Positions 17,417 to 25,468 of a stretch of 60,988 bases of DNA are shown one piece after another; position 1 is the first letter of the stretch; each line of letters begins with the position of its first letter. The DNA comes from an uncultured Cytophagales bacterium. GTDB lineage: Bacteria; Bacteroidota; Bacteroidia; Cytophagales; 172606-1. The notes beneath the pieces were generated by a model. The model had not been told where the DNA came from, searched no databases, and saw only the letters and a program-made list of their open reading frames with translations. Made by a program: the position numbers and the translations under genes. The stretch spans positions 1-60,988 of the forward strand of contig CADCTQ010000405.1 of assembly GCA_902805615.1 (NCBI GenBank), given 5' to 3'.

Positions 17417-17956
17417 ATGACCATTGGCAACAGGATACGCCAGGCCCGTAACCGGAAAGGCTATTCCCAGGAATACGTGGCTGAACGCCTGCAACTTTCG
17501 CAGGGCGGCTACCGCAAGATCGAAACGGATGAGGTACGGCTGAAGGTGGATACGCTGCTGGTGCTGGCCGAAGTGCTGGAAGTAGAAGCCACCCAACTGC
17601 TGTACGGCAAGGATAATAAGTGTTTGTGGGGCGGGGCGGGGCAGCTGTTAAGAGAACCGGTCCCCGGCGCGGCCCATTCCGCCCCCGACGCCGGGCACGC
17701 CGAACGCGATTTGCTCCGGCAATTGCTGGAGAGCAAAGAAGCCCACCTGCTTACCCAGCAGCAGCTGCTCAACCAGTACGACGGGGAAATCCGGCAGTTG
17801 CGGGCCCGGGTAGCCCGCCTTTCCCTGGCCGTTTCGTCGCCCCGCGCCACCGCCGCCCCGCCTACCGACGCACGCTACACTTCCGCGCAGTGCGGCAGCG
17901 AAAACTCCTCCGGGCGGATGGAGCTGAACAGGAACCCGGCAATCACTTTGGGGTAG
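17417..17956 (+). CDS. XRE-family helix-turn-helix regulator with coiled-coil tail
   Basis: 179-aa putative DNA-binding protein. The N-terminal HTH (about 3-62) reads IGNRIRQARNRKGYSQEYVA..LQLSQGGYRKIE, a clean XRE/Cro-CI fold with recognition helix SQGGYRKIETDE. Residues about 90-140 (ERDLLRQLLESKEAHLLTQQ) predict a coiled coil, probably for dimerisation. The remaining tail is low complexity. The last 82 bp overlap the 3' end of the convergent DUF1015 gene. The final 25 residues mirror that gene's antisense, so the native stop may be recent or the overlap real. It is divergent from the metallopeptidase gene and may regulate it. Confidence 0.82.
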   Translation: MTIGNRIRQARNRKGYSQEYVAERLQLSQGGYRKIETDEVRLKVDTLLVLAEVLEVEATQLLYGKDNKCLWGGAGQLLREPVPGAAHSAPDAGHAERDLLRQLLESKEAHLLTQQQLLNQYDGEIRQLRARVARLSLAVSSPRATAAPPTDARYTSAQCGSENSSGRMELNRNPAITLG

Positions 17957-19176
17957 AAGTACGTAGACTTCTGGGGCAACGTAAAGCCGCTGCGGCACAC
18001 GGCCTGGATTTCGTCCATGCGCACCGTGTTGGTGATCAGGGCGGCCTGCGCCTTGCCCTCCGCCACGGCCGTGACGCACTGGGTAAAGTTGCGCGAAAAG
18101 GTGATGTACGGGCTTTTGCGCTGGTCGCGGCCGGGAATGCCCAGGGCCCGTTCGATCACGAAGTAGTGCAGCACCGTCAGGTCCAGCCGTTTGACCACCT
18201 CCGGGAAATGCCAGGTCATGCTTTCGAGCACTTCGGGCTTGAGCCGGATCTTGTAGGCGCCGTCGGCCAGCAGCACCCCGAAGGCCCACGGCTTGCCGGC
18301 AATGATCTCGGGGGCGTCGTAGGGATTTTCGAGGGGCCGCACGGTGAAGTACGGCGCCAGTTTCTCCATGAATGCATCCCGGTCCCACGCCGGCAGCCCG
18401 CTGAGCAGCCGGTGCGTCGGCAGGATCACCAGGTCGTCGGAGGCGGCGTTGGTGAGGTACATCAGGTGGAAGTTGTAGGGCTCCTCGCCGGTATGGCTAG
18501 GGTTGGCTTCCATCCTCCTTTTGCGGTACACCAGGGAGCTTTCGTAGCGGTGGTGCCCGTCGGCCAGGATCACCGGCTGGTCTTTGAGCTGCTCGACAAA
18601 CGTGCGGATCACGTCGAGGTCGTGGATGACGCTGAGCACTTCGCGGACGCCCTGGTAGTCTTCCGTTTCGTAGAGCGGGTGGCGCATGCTTTCGTCGAGG
18701 TAGCCCTCCAGCGTGAAGTCCTCGTCGTGGTAGAGGCCGTGCGTGGGGCTTACGTGCAGGAGGGTCTTTTCGAGCAGTTCGATGCGGTCGTTGACGGCCG
18801 CCGGAATGGTATTTTCGTGGCGCAGGATCACGTTTTCGGCCCAGTCGCAGGCTTTGATGTGGCAGATGAAGCCCTTGCGGCAGTATTCGCGGGAGGAGCC
18901 GGGCAACGAGAAGTACTGGTAGTACCCGTAGATGCCCGGCAGCACGTCCTGTTCGATCACGCCGGTCTTTTTCCAGTGCTCCAGCAGTTGCCCCGCCCTT
19001 TCGGCGGCATGATCCCCCGCCGGCACCGACAGGTGAATGCTGTTGAGCGGGTTCTGGTAGAGCACCTGCCGCTGCTTCTCGGACACGACGTCGAACAACG
19101 GGGAGGTAAGGGTTTCGATCTGTTCGGAAAGCCCGCGGTTGTACCGCCAGGCCCGCACCGGTTTTATTTGCGCCAT
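17875..19176 (-). CDS. DUF1015 family protein
   Basis: 433-aa cytoplasmic protein of a widespread but uncharacterised family. Seen: the N-terminal IKPVRAWRYN segment, NPLNSIHLSVP near 42-52, and the family hallmark VILADGHHRYESSLVYR near 200-216, whose histidines and acidic residues suggest a metal or nucleotide site. SPTHGLYHDE and KDQPVILADGHHRYE are the best-conserved blocks. Length is normal. In many bacteria this gene sits near serA or serC; no serine-pathway gene is near here. Its 3' end overlaps the XRE gene on the other strand by 82 bp. The start ATG 19176 gives MAQIKPVRA. Confidence 0.9.
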   Translation of the reverse strand: MAQIKPVRAWRYNRGLSEQIETLTSPLFDVVSEKQRQVLYQNPLNSIHLSVPAGDHAAERAGQLLEHWKKTGVIEQDVLPGIYGYYQYFSLPGSSREYCRKGFICHIKACDWAENVILRHENTIPAAVNDRIELLEKTLLHVSPTHGLYHDEDFTLEGYLDESMRHPLYETEDYQGVREVLSVIHDLDVIRTFVEQLKDQPVILADGHHRYESSLVYRKRRMEANPSHTGEEPYNFHLMYLTNAASDDLVILPTHRLLSGLPAWDRDAFMEKLAPYFTVRPLENPYDAPEIIAGKPWAFGVLLADGAYKIRLKPEVLESMTWHFPEVVKRLDLTVLHYFVIERALGIPGRDQRKSPYITFSRNFTQCVTAVAEGKAQAALITNTVRMDEIQAVCRSGFTLPQKSTYFYPKVIAGFLFSSIRPEEFSLPHCAEV

Positions 19177-19418
19177 ACGGGAAATGAAAAGAGCGGCAAA
19201 GATAGGGAATGGTGGAGATTGGGGATTGGGGTCTTAAGCGATTGGGGGATTGGTAGTGCCCGGTCGCATCCGTACGACGAAGCGAGACGGGGGTAGAAGC
19301 AACCGGGGCACGGCACCGGCCGTTTGCAGTCCAGGGATGGGCCGCAGTACCAGGCACTTGCCACCGGACGGGTCCGTTCCCACGCACATTTACCTCACTT
19401 CTATAAAGCAGTCATGCG

Positions 19419-20156
19419 ATGAAAAGAAAACTTTTACAATTGGCAGGCATGGGGCTCCTGTGGGTGGTGCTGGGCCCGGCCCGCAGCACCGGGCAGACCT
19501 TGCAGATTTCCCCCGACGCGGTGCGCAGCGAGGAGAACGTTTCCATTGACGGCTGGGTGGCCCACCTCGACCAGTCGGCCGAGTACGTGGAAAAAACGCT
19601 GGGGACCTACATCAAAATGCTCAGCGGCAACAAAGCCGACAAGCGGACCAAAACGATGTGGGTGGCGCCCAAAGTGAAGTTTGAAGAAATTTCCCCGCTG
19701 CGCGGCGACCTGCGGGCCTCCCTCTCCGCCGAGGGCAACGGTACGGCCGTCGGCTTCACCTTCAGCCCCGGCTACGACATTCACCTGGACAAGACGGCCT
19801 ACCCACAGGAATACGAAAAGATGCAGGGCTTCGTCAAAAAGTACGTGAAGCACCACTACACCGAGTTTTACCGGGAGGAGGTGGCCAAGACCGAAAAGGA
19901 ACTCAACAGAAGGCGCCGGGAGGTGGAGAAAAACGAGAAGCGCATTGGCCGGCTGCAAAAATCCATCACCAGCAACGAGCAGAAGATCAGTGGGGGCGAC
20001 AGCAAGGCCGACAAGTTAACCGAACGCAACAGCAAGAATACGGCGGAAACCGACGGACGCACGCAGGAGAACGAAAAGTTGCAGGGCGAAGTCCAGCATT
20101 ACCAGGAAATGCTCACCCAGTACAACGCCGCCCTGCAAAAGGTGCGGGATTTTTGA
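19419..20156 (+). CDS. Secreted protein of unknown function with C-terminal coiled coil
   Basis: 245-aa protein that I do not recognise by name. Signal peptide about 1-25 (LLQLAGMGLLWVVLGPARS). Residues 30-145 form a compact domain with the conserved-looking stretch SIDGWVAHLDQSAEYVEKTLGTYIKM, TMWVAPKVKFEEISPLRGD and SPGYDIHLDK. Residues about 150-245 are heptad-rich and strongly charged (EKELNRRRREVEKNEKRIGR), a long coiled coil. It is likely exported to the periplasm. Real coding is supported by the signal peptide and uniform domain structure. The gene stands alone, between DUF1015 (divergent) and DUF2911 (convergent). Confidence 0.78.
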   Translation: MKRKLLQLAGMGLLWVVLGPARSTGQTLQISPDAVRSEENVSIDGWVAHLDQSAEYVEKTLGTYIKMLSGNKADKRTKTMWVAPKVKFEEISPLRGDLRASLSAEGNGTAVGFTFSPGYDIHLDKTAYPQEYEKMQGFVKKYVKHHYTEFYREEVAKTEKELNRRRREVEKNEKRIGRLQKSITSNEQKISGGDSKADKLTERNSKNTAETDGRTQENEKLQGEVQHYQEMLTQYNAALQKVRDF

Positions 20157-20159
20157 AAA

Positions 20160-20258
20160 GGAGTGAGAAGCGAGGAGTGAGAAGCGAGAAGATTGTACAC
20201 GCACTTTGCCGTGATTACCGGACAATCCCGTGCCCCTCCTTCTCGCTCCTCGCTCCTT
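20160..20258. repeat. Inverted repeat of GAGAAGCGAGGAG words (second copy)
   Basis: The left arm (about 20160-20191) repeats GAGAAGCGAG and GGAGTGAG words. The right arm (about 20237-20258) is the complement, CTTCTCGCTCCTCG. It is the same word set as 3508-3637. It lies between convergent genes and could stop both. Confidence 0.75.
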
Positions 20259-20280
20259 TTTTTCCGTGGTGAAATCAAAT

Positions 20281-20847
20281 TCATTTACTGAACGCCAGCG
20301 GCACCAGCACCTTCGTCTTGTCCCAGGCCAGCATCATGTCGGCGCCGGTCCGGGTTTCGTCGAACTTGATGGTAAAGGCTTCGTACAGTTCGGCCGACTG
20401 CGTGACGGGCACCTCGGTGGTCAGCACGTCTTTGGTGGGGTCGTACTTAAAGGCGCCCCACTGGCCCAGGTCGCTGTTGAAGATGATCTTCCACTTGTCC
20501 TTTTCGGGAATGCTGAACAGCGTGTAGGTTCCCGCCTTGAGGGTCTTGTTGCCCACGCGGATGTCCTTGGTGGTGGTGATTTCGGTGGCTTCGTTGGCGC
20601 CGGTGCGCCATATCTGTCCGTAGGGTTCGAGGGCGCCGAAAATTTCCCGGCCGCGCTTCATGGGCTGGCCGTACACCGCTTTGATGTAGATGGACGGTTT
20701 TTTGAAGGAGGCAACGGCCATCGGGCTGGTGCGGGGCCGGGGCGTTACCACGGAATCCTTCTTCACTTCGGGATTGGTTCCCTGGGCGGTTGCCGCGTCG
20801 GTTGCCAGGGCGCATACGGCCAGCAGGAGCAGTGCCATTCTTTTCAT
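20281..20847 (-). CDS. DUF2911 domain-containing secreted protein
   Basis: 188-aa exported protein of a Bacteroidota-rich family without known function. Signal peptide about 1-22 (MKRMALLLLAVCALATDAA). The DUF2911 domain runs from about 45 to the end. Its hallmark blocks are present: IYIKAVYGQPMKRGREIFGAL, YGQIWRTGANEATEI, LKAGTYTLFSIP and WKIIFNSDLGQWG. The fold is expected to be a small beta-sandwich. I chose ATG 20847; the longer frame adds 31 residues before the signal peptide. It is divergent from the dCMP deaminase gene. Confidence 0.9.
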   Translation of the reverse strand: MKRMALLLLAVCALATDAATAQGTNPEVKKDSVVTPRPRTSPMAVASFKKPSIYIKAVYGQPMKRGREIFGALEPYGQIWRTGANEATEITTTKDIRVGNKTLKAGTYTLFSIPEKDKWKIIFNSDLGQWGAFKYDPTKDVLTTEVPVTQSAELYEAFTIKFDETRTGADMMLAWDKTKVLVPLAFSK

Positions 20848-21077
20848 GGGTACGGGGGCTAAATGGTTTGTCGGGTGCAAACTTACTGGGATTGGGGTAA
20901 AATTGCTACTAATCCCGGCGGCGATCCGCGACGCCTCCACGGGCGGGGCTATTTACGGCTGAGCGGCGGCCGGCGGCGGGGAATGAAACCAGGATGAACC
21001 TGATTAAACGGATAAAGTGGAGGACAAACCTTGAGGCAACGGCTAACTTCGTAAATTACCGGCTCTACCGCAACCTT

Positions 21078-21587
21078 ATGCAACGCCCGGACTTCGACGA
21101 CATTTTTATGGAACTGGCCGTGAACCTTTCGAAGCGTTCGCACTGCATCCGGGCCCACGTGGGGGCCGTACTCACCAAGGAGACCCGGATCATTTCGATC
21201 GGCTACAACGGTCCGCCGGCCGGCACGCACAACTGCGACGAGGAGTGGCCCGAAACCGGCTGCGCCCGCGACCGCAAGGGCAGTTGCTCGCTGGCCCTCC
21301 ACGCCGAGGAAAACGCCATCCTGTACGCCGTCAAGAACGGTTCGGACATTGAAGGCGCCACGCTGTTCGTGACCTTGTCGCCCTGCCTGGCCTGTGCCCG
21401 CATCATCTACAGCACCAAGATCGCCCGGGTCATCTACCTCAACTCGTACGCCGCGTACAAGGGCCTCGACGCGGACGAAGGCATTGACTTCCTCCGGCGG
21501 TTCGGCGTGAACGTGCAGAAGTACGCCGGCAACCTGGTGCATCACTACATTCCCATCCCGCGCAATGGCCGTACTGTGGAGCAATGA
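21078..21587 (+). CDS. dCMP/cytidine deaminase family protein (deoxycytidylate deaminase)
   Basis: 169-aa zinc hydrolase, most like deoxycytidylate deaminase (ComEB type), which converts dCMP to dUMP for dTMP synthesis. Seen: zinc-site HAEENAI (H75, catalytic E77) and SPCLACARII (C103, C106), with extra cysteines and histidine in HNCDEEWPETGCARDRKGSC typical of the dCMP branch. The start ATG 21078 (MQRPDFDDIFMELA) is the conserved N-terminus; the ATG at 20994 adds 28 unconserved residues. The last 23 bp overlap the start of the alkA-like gene, indicating translational coupling. Confidence 0.9.
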   Translation: MQRPDFDDIFMELAVNLSKRSHCIRAHVGAVLTKETRIISIGYNGPPAGTHNCDEEWPETGCARDRKGSCSLALHAEENAILYAVKNGSDIEGATLFVTLSPCLACARIIYSTKIARVIYLNSYAAYKGLDADEGIDFLRRFGVNVQKYAGNLVHHYIPIPRNGRTVEQ

Positions 21588-22158
21588 CCCCATCATGCAG
21601 GGCCTGGCCGACCGGCTGCCCCCGCCCCCGCCTTCCCCCCAACGCGACCCGTACGTGTACCTGATGGGGGCCATCGTGTCGCAGCAGCTCTCCACCCGCG
21701 TGGCGTCGGTCATCTACGAACGGTTCCTGAACCTGTTCCCGGACCGCTACCCGGCGGCGCAATCGGTGCTCGACATGCCGGCCGAAACGCTGCGGGCGGC
21801 GGGCCTTTCGGGGCAAAAAACGGCGTACCTCAAAAACATTGCGGCGTTTCACCTGGCCACGCCCATGGACGCGGCGCACCTCGACGCCCTTTCCGACGAG
21901 GAGGTGATCCGGCACCTGACGCAGATCAAGGGGGTGGGCCGCTGGACCGTCGAAATGCTGCTGATGTTCCCCATGAACCGGCCCGACGTGTTTCCCATTG
22001 ACGACCTGGGCATCCGCCAGTCCATCATTACCCTGTACGGCCTCACCGAAACCGGCAAAGCCCTCAAAGCCCGGCTGATCGAAGTAGCCGAACACTGGCG
22101 GCCCCACCGGACGCTGGCCTGCAAGTACCTGTGGCGGGCAAGGGACGGGGTGAAATGA
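21565..22158 (+). CDS. alkA: DNA-3-methyladenine glycosylase II (AlkA-like)
   Basis: 197-aa HhH-GPD DNA glycosylase that removes alkylated bases such as 3-methyladenine. Seen: LMGAIVSQQLSTRVAS (33-48), the helix-hairpin-helix IKGVGRWTVEMLLMF (121-135) and the catalytic Asp region DVFPIDDLGIRQ (141-152). It has no N-terminal AlkA-N domain, which matches the short bacterial/archaeal form. It overlaps the upstream deaminase gene by 23 bp in another frame, so the pair is almost surely one transcript; both act on damaged or modified nucleotides. The substrate range is inferred from the family. Confidence 0.9.
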   Translation: MAVLWSNDPIMQGLADRLPPPPPSPQRDPYVYLMGAIVSQQLSTRVASVIYERFLNLFPDRYPAAQSVLDMPAETLRAAGLSGQKTAYLKNIAAFHLATPMDAAHLDALSDEEVIRHLTQIKGVGRWTVEMLLMFPMNRPDVFPIDDLGIRQSIITLYGLTETGKALKARLIEVAEHWRPHRTLACKYLWRARDGVK

Positions 22159-22191
22159 GGTTGCGTGCCTGTTACTTCTACCAAGCTTCCC

Positions 22192-22222
22192 AAAAAAAGA
22201 GAGGACAGTTGACACTGTCCTC
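22192..22222 (-). terminator. Terminator for the 163-aa lipoprotein gene
   Basis: Stem GAGGACAGT/ACTGTCCTC (22201-22209, 22214-22222) with a 4-nt loop. On the minus strand it is followed by a run of seven Ts (A-run 22192-22198 on the plus strand). Confidence 0.87.
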
Positions 22223-22255
22223 CTGATGCATTGTGGTCAAAAAATTTTCTACGCT

Positions 22256-22747
22256 TTATTTAATCTTAACCGCGTCAATCTCTACCTGGTAACGGCACTG
22301 CTCCGGCCGGCCGACTGTTACATCACAACCTTTTTGACTGAACAAGGTAAGTCTCTCGTTATCCAATCGTTGAATTTCATACCCGCCGTTCAGTACTTTC
22401 TCGGTTTGAATGAACTCTTGCTGAAGAGGGCCGGTATAAATACCACCATTTATCGCAAGCTGGTCGTCATCCGTTACCTGGTAGGTAAAGGGGAACGATA
22501 CACCGGCTGCATCGTAGGTCAACCCACAGTTAGTAGGACGCTTATTCTCCTCCTTGGTGCAAGCGTTGAATGTCAGCGTAGCGTTTTGCGGGTAAACCAG
22601 AGAATCCTTGTTTGTTTTGGTATCGTAATAACGCAAGCTGGAAATCTTCCACACGCCGTCAATCTTGCGCAGGGGAGCATAATTCTGAGACTCTTCGCAG
22701 GAAACAAACAGGAATGTACAAGCAAGCAGGATCAGGAAATTTCTCAT
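22256..22747 (-). CDS. Lipocalin-like lipoprotein, unknown function
   Basis: 163-aa predicted lipoprotein. Signal peptide with lipobox LFVSC (Cys17). The mature part reads like a small beta-barrel of the lipocalin-like sort common in Bacteroidota: KIDGVWKISSLRYYDTKTNK, LTFNACTKEENKRPTNCGL, YEIQRLDNERLTLFSQ. Four further cysteines (KACT-type, NCGL, GCDV, QCRY) could form two disulfides. Base composition is clearly lower in GC than the flanking genes, and codons such as AAT and TTA are common. It is bounded by terminators on both sides, so it is transcribed alone. It may be an acquired cargo gene together with its neighbour. Confidence 0.8.
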   Translation of the reverse strand: MRNFLILLACTFLFVSCEESQNYAPLRKIDGVWKISSLRYYDTKTNKDSLVYPQNATLTFNACTKEENKRPTNCGLTYDAAGVSFPFTYQVTDDDQLAINGGIYTGPLQQEFIQTEKVLNGGYEIQRLDNERLTLFSQKGCDVTVGRPEQCRYQVEIDAVKIK

Positions 22748-22807
22748 TTTTATGAATATATTTTTTTTGGTTTGATAACGATTGCCTTCTGGCTTTACAA
22801 CAACTAT

Positions 22808-22842
22808 AAATAACGGCTTGGTTCAACGCCAAGCCGTTATTT
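22808..22842 (-). terminator. Terminator for the 377-aa lipoprotein gene
   Basis: 14-bp perfect stem AAATAACGGCTTGG/CCAAGCCGTTATTT (22808-22821, 22829-22842) with a 7-nt loop. The stem's own T-rich end supplies the U-rich tail. Confidence 0.85.
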
Positions 22843-22872
22843 GTGAAAAATTTATGCCTGTTATTTACTTAA

Positions 22873-24006
22873 TTAATAATCTCCGTAATCCAAAGTGAAC
22901 TTCATCATTTGGTTACCAAAGGCATACATATCCGAGTTGGTGCAGAAGTTACGATCTACCGGGAACACGCCCACATAATCATCCCGGTCCTGGATGTTGA
23001 TGTTTACGGTAGCGTTTACTTCCATACCCAGAAATTTGCCTTTCACGGTGATGGGAATTTTGATGATGCTACCGGAATCTTCCTCCCAGATGGCAAAGTT
23101 GACAATATCACCAAAATCAGCCGTCCAGCGCACCAGGCGGTCGTAGATGCGCCACCAGCGGTTGTTTACGTTATCCCGCTTCGGCGGCTCCCACAAGTTG
23201 CCCCGGTTGTTACCGTAAATAATGTGCTGACCCGTGCTGCTCTGGTCGGCATAGTACATGTTCATTCTGATTTCGGGAGCGCCCAGCGTCCAGTCTTCAA
23301 TGGCCTGCAGGTTTCCTGACCAGAAGCCAGTCAGGTACAGTACTTTGTCGTGAGGCATCAAGCCACAAACCGTTACGCCGGGAGCGGCGGTGCGGCCACT
23401 TTTGGTGCTGCCGGAAACTACGCTTACCAGCCCGCTCTTCAATACAACCTTGCCCTGCTGCACTTCGGTACGCTCGTTATGGCTGATCACGATTACCGGC
23501 TCTGCGGGGGCTTGCTTGGCGTCCAGCAAGTGGACCTGGCCGTTGGCATCGAACGCAGTGATTTGCGTGGTCGTCTTCTCGTCGTAGTTCTCGGGCAGGT
23601 AGGCTACCAAAGGCGTGTACGTCTGGGGGTCCCACTGCTCGGCGTGAACCGGTACGGCTACGTTAAGCAACGGCAATTCTGCGGAAGCTACCAGTTCTTC
23701 ACTGTTCAGATCAACGCCGGTCAACGCGTTGCTCAGGGCGTATTCCTTTACCGTTGAAAAGAGCACGTCGTAATCGCCGTCAAACTTTTTTACTGCTTCC
23801 GTTTTGATGAACGACCGCAGTTGGGCGTTGGACAGTGATTTGGCCAGTTTACGAGCGGCTTTTTCGTAAACTTGGGTTTTGCTGGCAGCCAGCCGGGCGG
23901 TGGATTCACTACCCGTAGTGGGGGCAACTACTTGCTCGTCTTTCGAGCAGCCGGTGACCAGAAGGGCCACCAAAGAGGCAACCATAAATGGTTTATTCTT
24001 AAACAT
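22873..24006 (-). CDS. Large lipoprotein of unknown function
   Basis: 377-aa exported protein. Signal peptide with lipobox LLVTGC (Cys20). The N-terminal third is helical (KAARKLAKSLSNAQLRSFIK, then KKFDGDYDVLFSTVKEYALS). The central part has LPLLNVAVPVHAEQWDPQTY and EPVIVISHNERTEVQ. The C-terminal third looks like a beta-rich, tryptophan-rich domain (NNRWWRIYDRLVRWTADFGD) that may be a C2-like or jelly-roll fold. The N-terminal 'helical region plus VPVHAE..W' layout resembles DUF3103-type proteins, but I am not sure. GC is lower than in surrounding genes. A near-perfect -7 box precedes it. Confidence 0.8.
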   Translation of the reverse strand: MFKNKPFMVASLVALLVTGCSKDEQVVAPTTGSESTARLAASKTQVYEKAARKLAKSLSNAQLRSFIKTEAVKKFDGDYDVLFSTVKEYALSNALTGVDLNSEELVASAELPLLNVAVPVHAEQWDPQTYTPLVAYLPENYDEKTTTQITAFDANGQVHLLDAKQAPAEPVIVISHNERTEVQQGKVVLKSGLVSVVSGSTKSGRTAAPGVTVCGLMPHDKVLYLTGFWSGNLQAIEDWTLGAPEIRMNMYYADQSSTGQHIIYGNNRGNLWEPPKRDNVNNRWWRIYDRLVRWTADFGDIVNFAIWEEDSGSIIKIPITVKGKFLGMEVNATVNINIQDRDDYVGVFPVDRNFCTNSDMYAFGNQMMKFTLDYGDY

Positions 24007-24035
24007 ATACGTGAGTTTGTTAATTACTTACAATG

Positions 24036-24043
24036 CAAAACTA
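24036..24043 (-). promoter_or_regulatory. Candidate -7 box for the large lipoprotein gene
   Basis: On the minus strand the bases read TAGTTTTG, an exact TAnnTTTG match about 30 bp before the ATG at 24006. No convincing -33 TTG at normal spacing. Confidence 0.45.
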
Positions 24044-24127
24044 CACGTCTGTTGCCGATGCATCACTTGATAATTATCAACTTTTGGCATTGATAAATGT
24101 CAAGATCTCACTGCTAAATATCACTGA

Positions 24128-24694
24128 TTATTTTTTTTTGTAGCTGCCCCTGATCCGGCTCAGGTGGGCCGGATCAATTCCCAGGAAAGTAGCGATGTAG
24201 CGAAGCGGAACCCGTTGGGAAAGTTCCGGAAACAACTGCTCGTAGGCATTCAACCGCTCTTCGGCCTTCAGCATCAGGATTTTGATGCGCAGATCGTAGA
24301 GCACGATGTAGCGTTCCATGATCCGGTTTTGTAAATCATCAAAAACTTTATGATTTCGCTTCAACTCGTCCACCTTCTGCCGGCTGATCGACAATACAGT
24401 AGTTGTTTCAAGCAGTTGAATGTTCTCGCGGGACGGCCGCCGCAGCAGATAACAGGGTATCGGCCAGATGAAACGGCCCTCGGTAGCCATCCACGAGGTG
24501 ATTTCTTTTCTGCCCGTGCGGTAGAAAGCCCTGACCAGGCCCTTTTCAATGAAGTATACTTCGTCTAAAATCTGTCCCTCGGAGAGCAGGACAGTTCCTT
24601 TGGGGAAGGTGCGCCGGGTAGCAGCCTCTATAATGGCTTTGTGAACGGACAAGTCAATCGGATAGACGTTATTAATGGCGATGGAGAATTCCAT
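24128..24694 (-). CDS. Crp/Fnr-family transcriptional regulator
   Basis: 188-aa regulator with an N-terminal cyclic-nucleotide-binding-like beta-roll (about 15-120: FPKGTVLLSEGQILDEVYFIEKGLVRAFYR) and a C-terminal winged-helix remnant (about 145-188: LFPELSQRVPLRYIATFLGIDPAHLSRIR). The second HTH helix and recognition helix PAHLSRIRG are intact. Residues binding cAMP in Crp (the R-S/T pair) are not evident, so the ligand is unclear; most Bacteroidota members of this type have no known ligand. It lies upstream of the two lipoprotein genes on the same strand, and may control them. The start ATG 24694 gives MEFSIAINNVY. Confidence 0.9.
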   Translation of the reverse strand: MEFSIAINNVYPIDLSVHKAIIEAATRRTFPKGTVLLSEGQILDEVYFIEKGLVRAFYRTGRKEITSWMATEGRFIWPIPCYLLRRPSRENIQLLETTTVLSISRQKVDELKRNHKVFDDLQNRIMERYIVLYDLRIKILMLKAEERLNAYEQLFPELSQRVPLRYIATFLGIDPAHLSRIRGSYKKK

Positions 24695-25074
24695 GGAAGT
24701 AGGTGTCGAAAGACTTGGGTGTTGGCTGGTGACAACGGATCATGGCGTCCGCAAAAGGCAGAGACCGTTATCAAAAAAATTGTTAATGATGCTCTTTTAC
24801 GTAAAGTCCCCCGGTAAGTTCAAGTAATCAGTGGAGAATTTGATCATCATTTTAACCGGACCCGTTAATTAAGAAACGGCCGGCATGACGAAGGCACCAC
24901 TGCCGGCGCAGCAACGGCATGGGTCCCAGCTACAACGGCGCATTGCACGGGGCGTTCATTCTCGGCTACTGTAAATCATGTTAATAAATACCCAAGCAGC
25001 ACATTGAATCCAAGCGGCGCATTGAAAGTAGAATGCCGGGGGATTGCGGGATGGGTAAGGCCGCGGATTGGCAC
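24695..25074. other. Intergenic stretch with no recognised gene
   Basis: 380 bp of mixed, locally AT-rich sequence upstream of the Crp/Fnr gene. The small open frames here have no coding character. Nothing repeated or structured was recognised apart from the terminator that begins at 25075. Confidence 0.6.
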
Positions 25075-25106
25075 AAAAAAACAGCGCAGGCCATCGGCTG
25101 CGCTGT
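25075..25106 (-). terminator. Terminator for the 61-aa protein gene
   Basis: 9-bp perfect stem ACAGCGCAG/CTGCGCTGT (25081-25089, 25098-25106). On the minus strand it is followed by seven Ts. It lies 49 bp after the stop of the small gene and supports that gene being transcribed. Confidence 0.88.
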
Positions 25107-25154
25107 CATCATTATGGTGTGGCGGTGTTACTTCCCGCTTTCGACTCCTGAAAC

Positions 25155-25340
25155 CTATACTTTATCGACGCCGTCGTGCTCAATGGCCCCCTCGGTGTTG
25201 AGCTTGTTGTGGTACGTCTCCCCGTGATTTTTACCCTCCTTCGGTGTTTTCTGCTGCACGGTAGGCTCTTCCTGCACGCTTTGGTTATCAGCCTTGTGCT
25301 CCGAGGTTTCCTTTTGCTGCGCTTTTTCCTGATTTTCCAT
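25155..25340 (-). CDS. Small hydrophilic protein (61 aa)
   Basis: 61-aa highly charged, Gln/Glu/Lys-rich protein with no hydrophobic segment and no cysteine (starts MENQEKAQQKETSEHK, ends AIEHDGVDKV). It looks intrinsically disordered, in the style of stress-related hydrophilic proteins. Evidence that it is a gene: ATG start preceded by an AT-rich leader, a strong intrinsic terminator 49 bp after its stop on the same strand, and no other gene in the interval. The family is not recognised. A role in desiccation or stress protection is only a guess from composition. Confidence 0.6.
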   Translation of the reverse strand: MENQEKAQQKETSEHKADNQSVQEEPTVQQKTPKEGKNHGETYHNKLNTEGAIEHDGVDKV

Positions 25341-25468
25341 AACTAGTCGATAAATGAAATAATGAATCCGTACGAACCGCAGTCCGCATTCACTTCTACG
25401 GCGCCAGGAGGCGTAAGTTTGAATTTACGTCAATTTTGATGCGCTTGCCGGAGTACGGCCGGCCAAAC

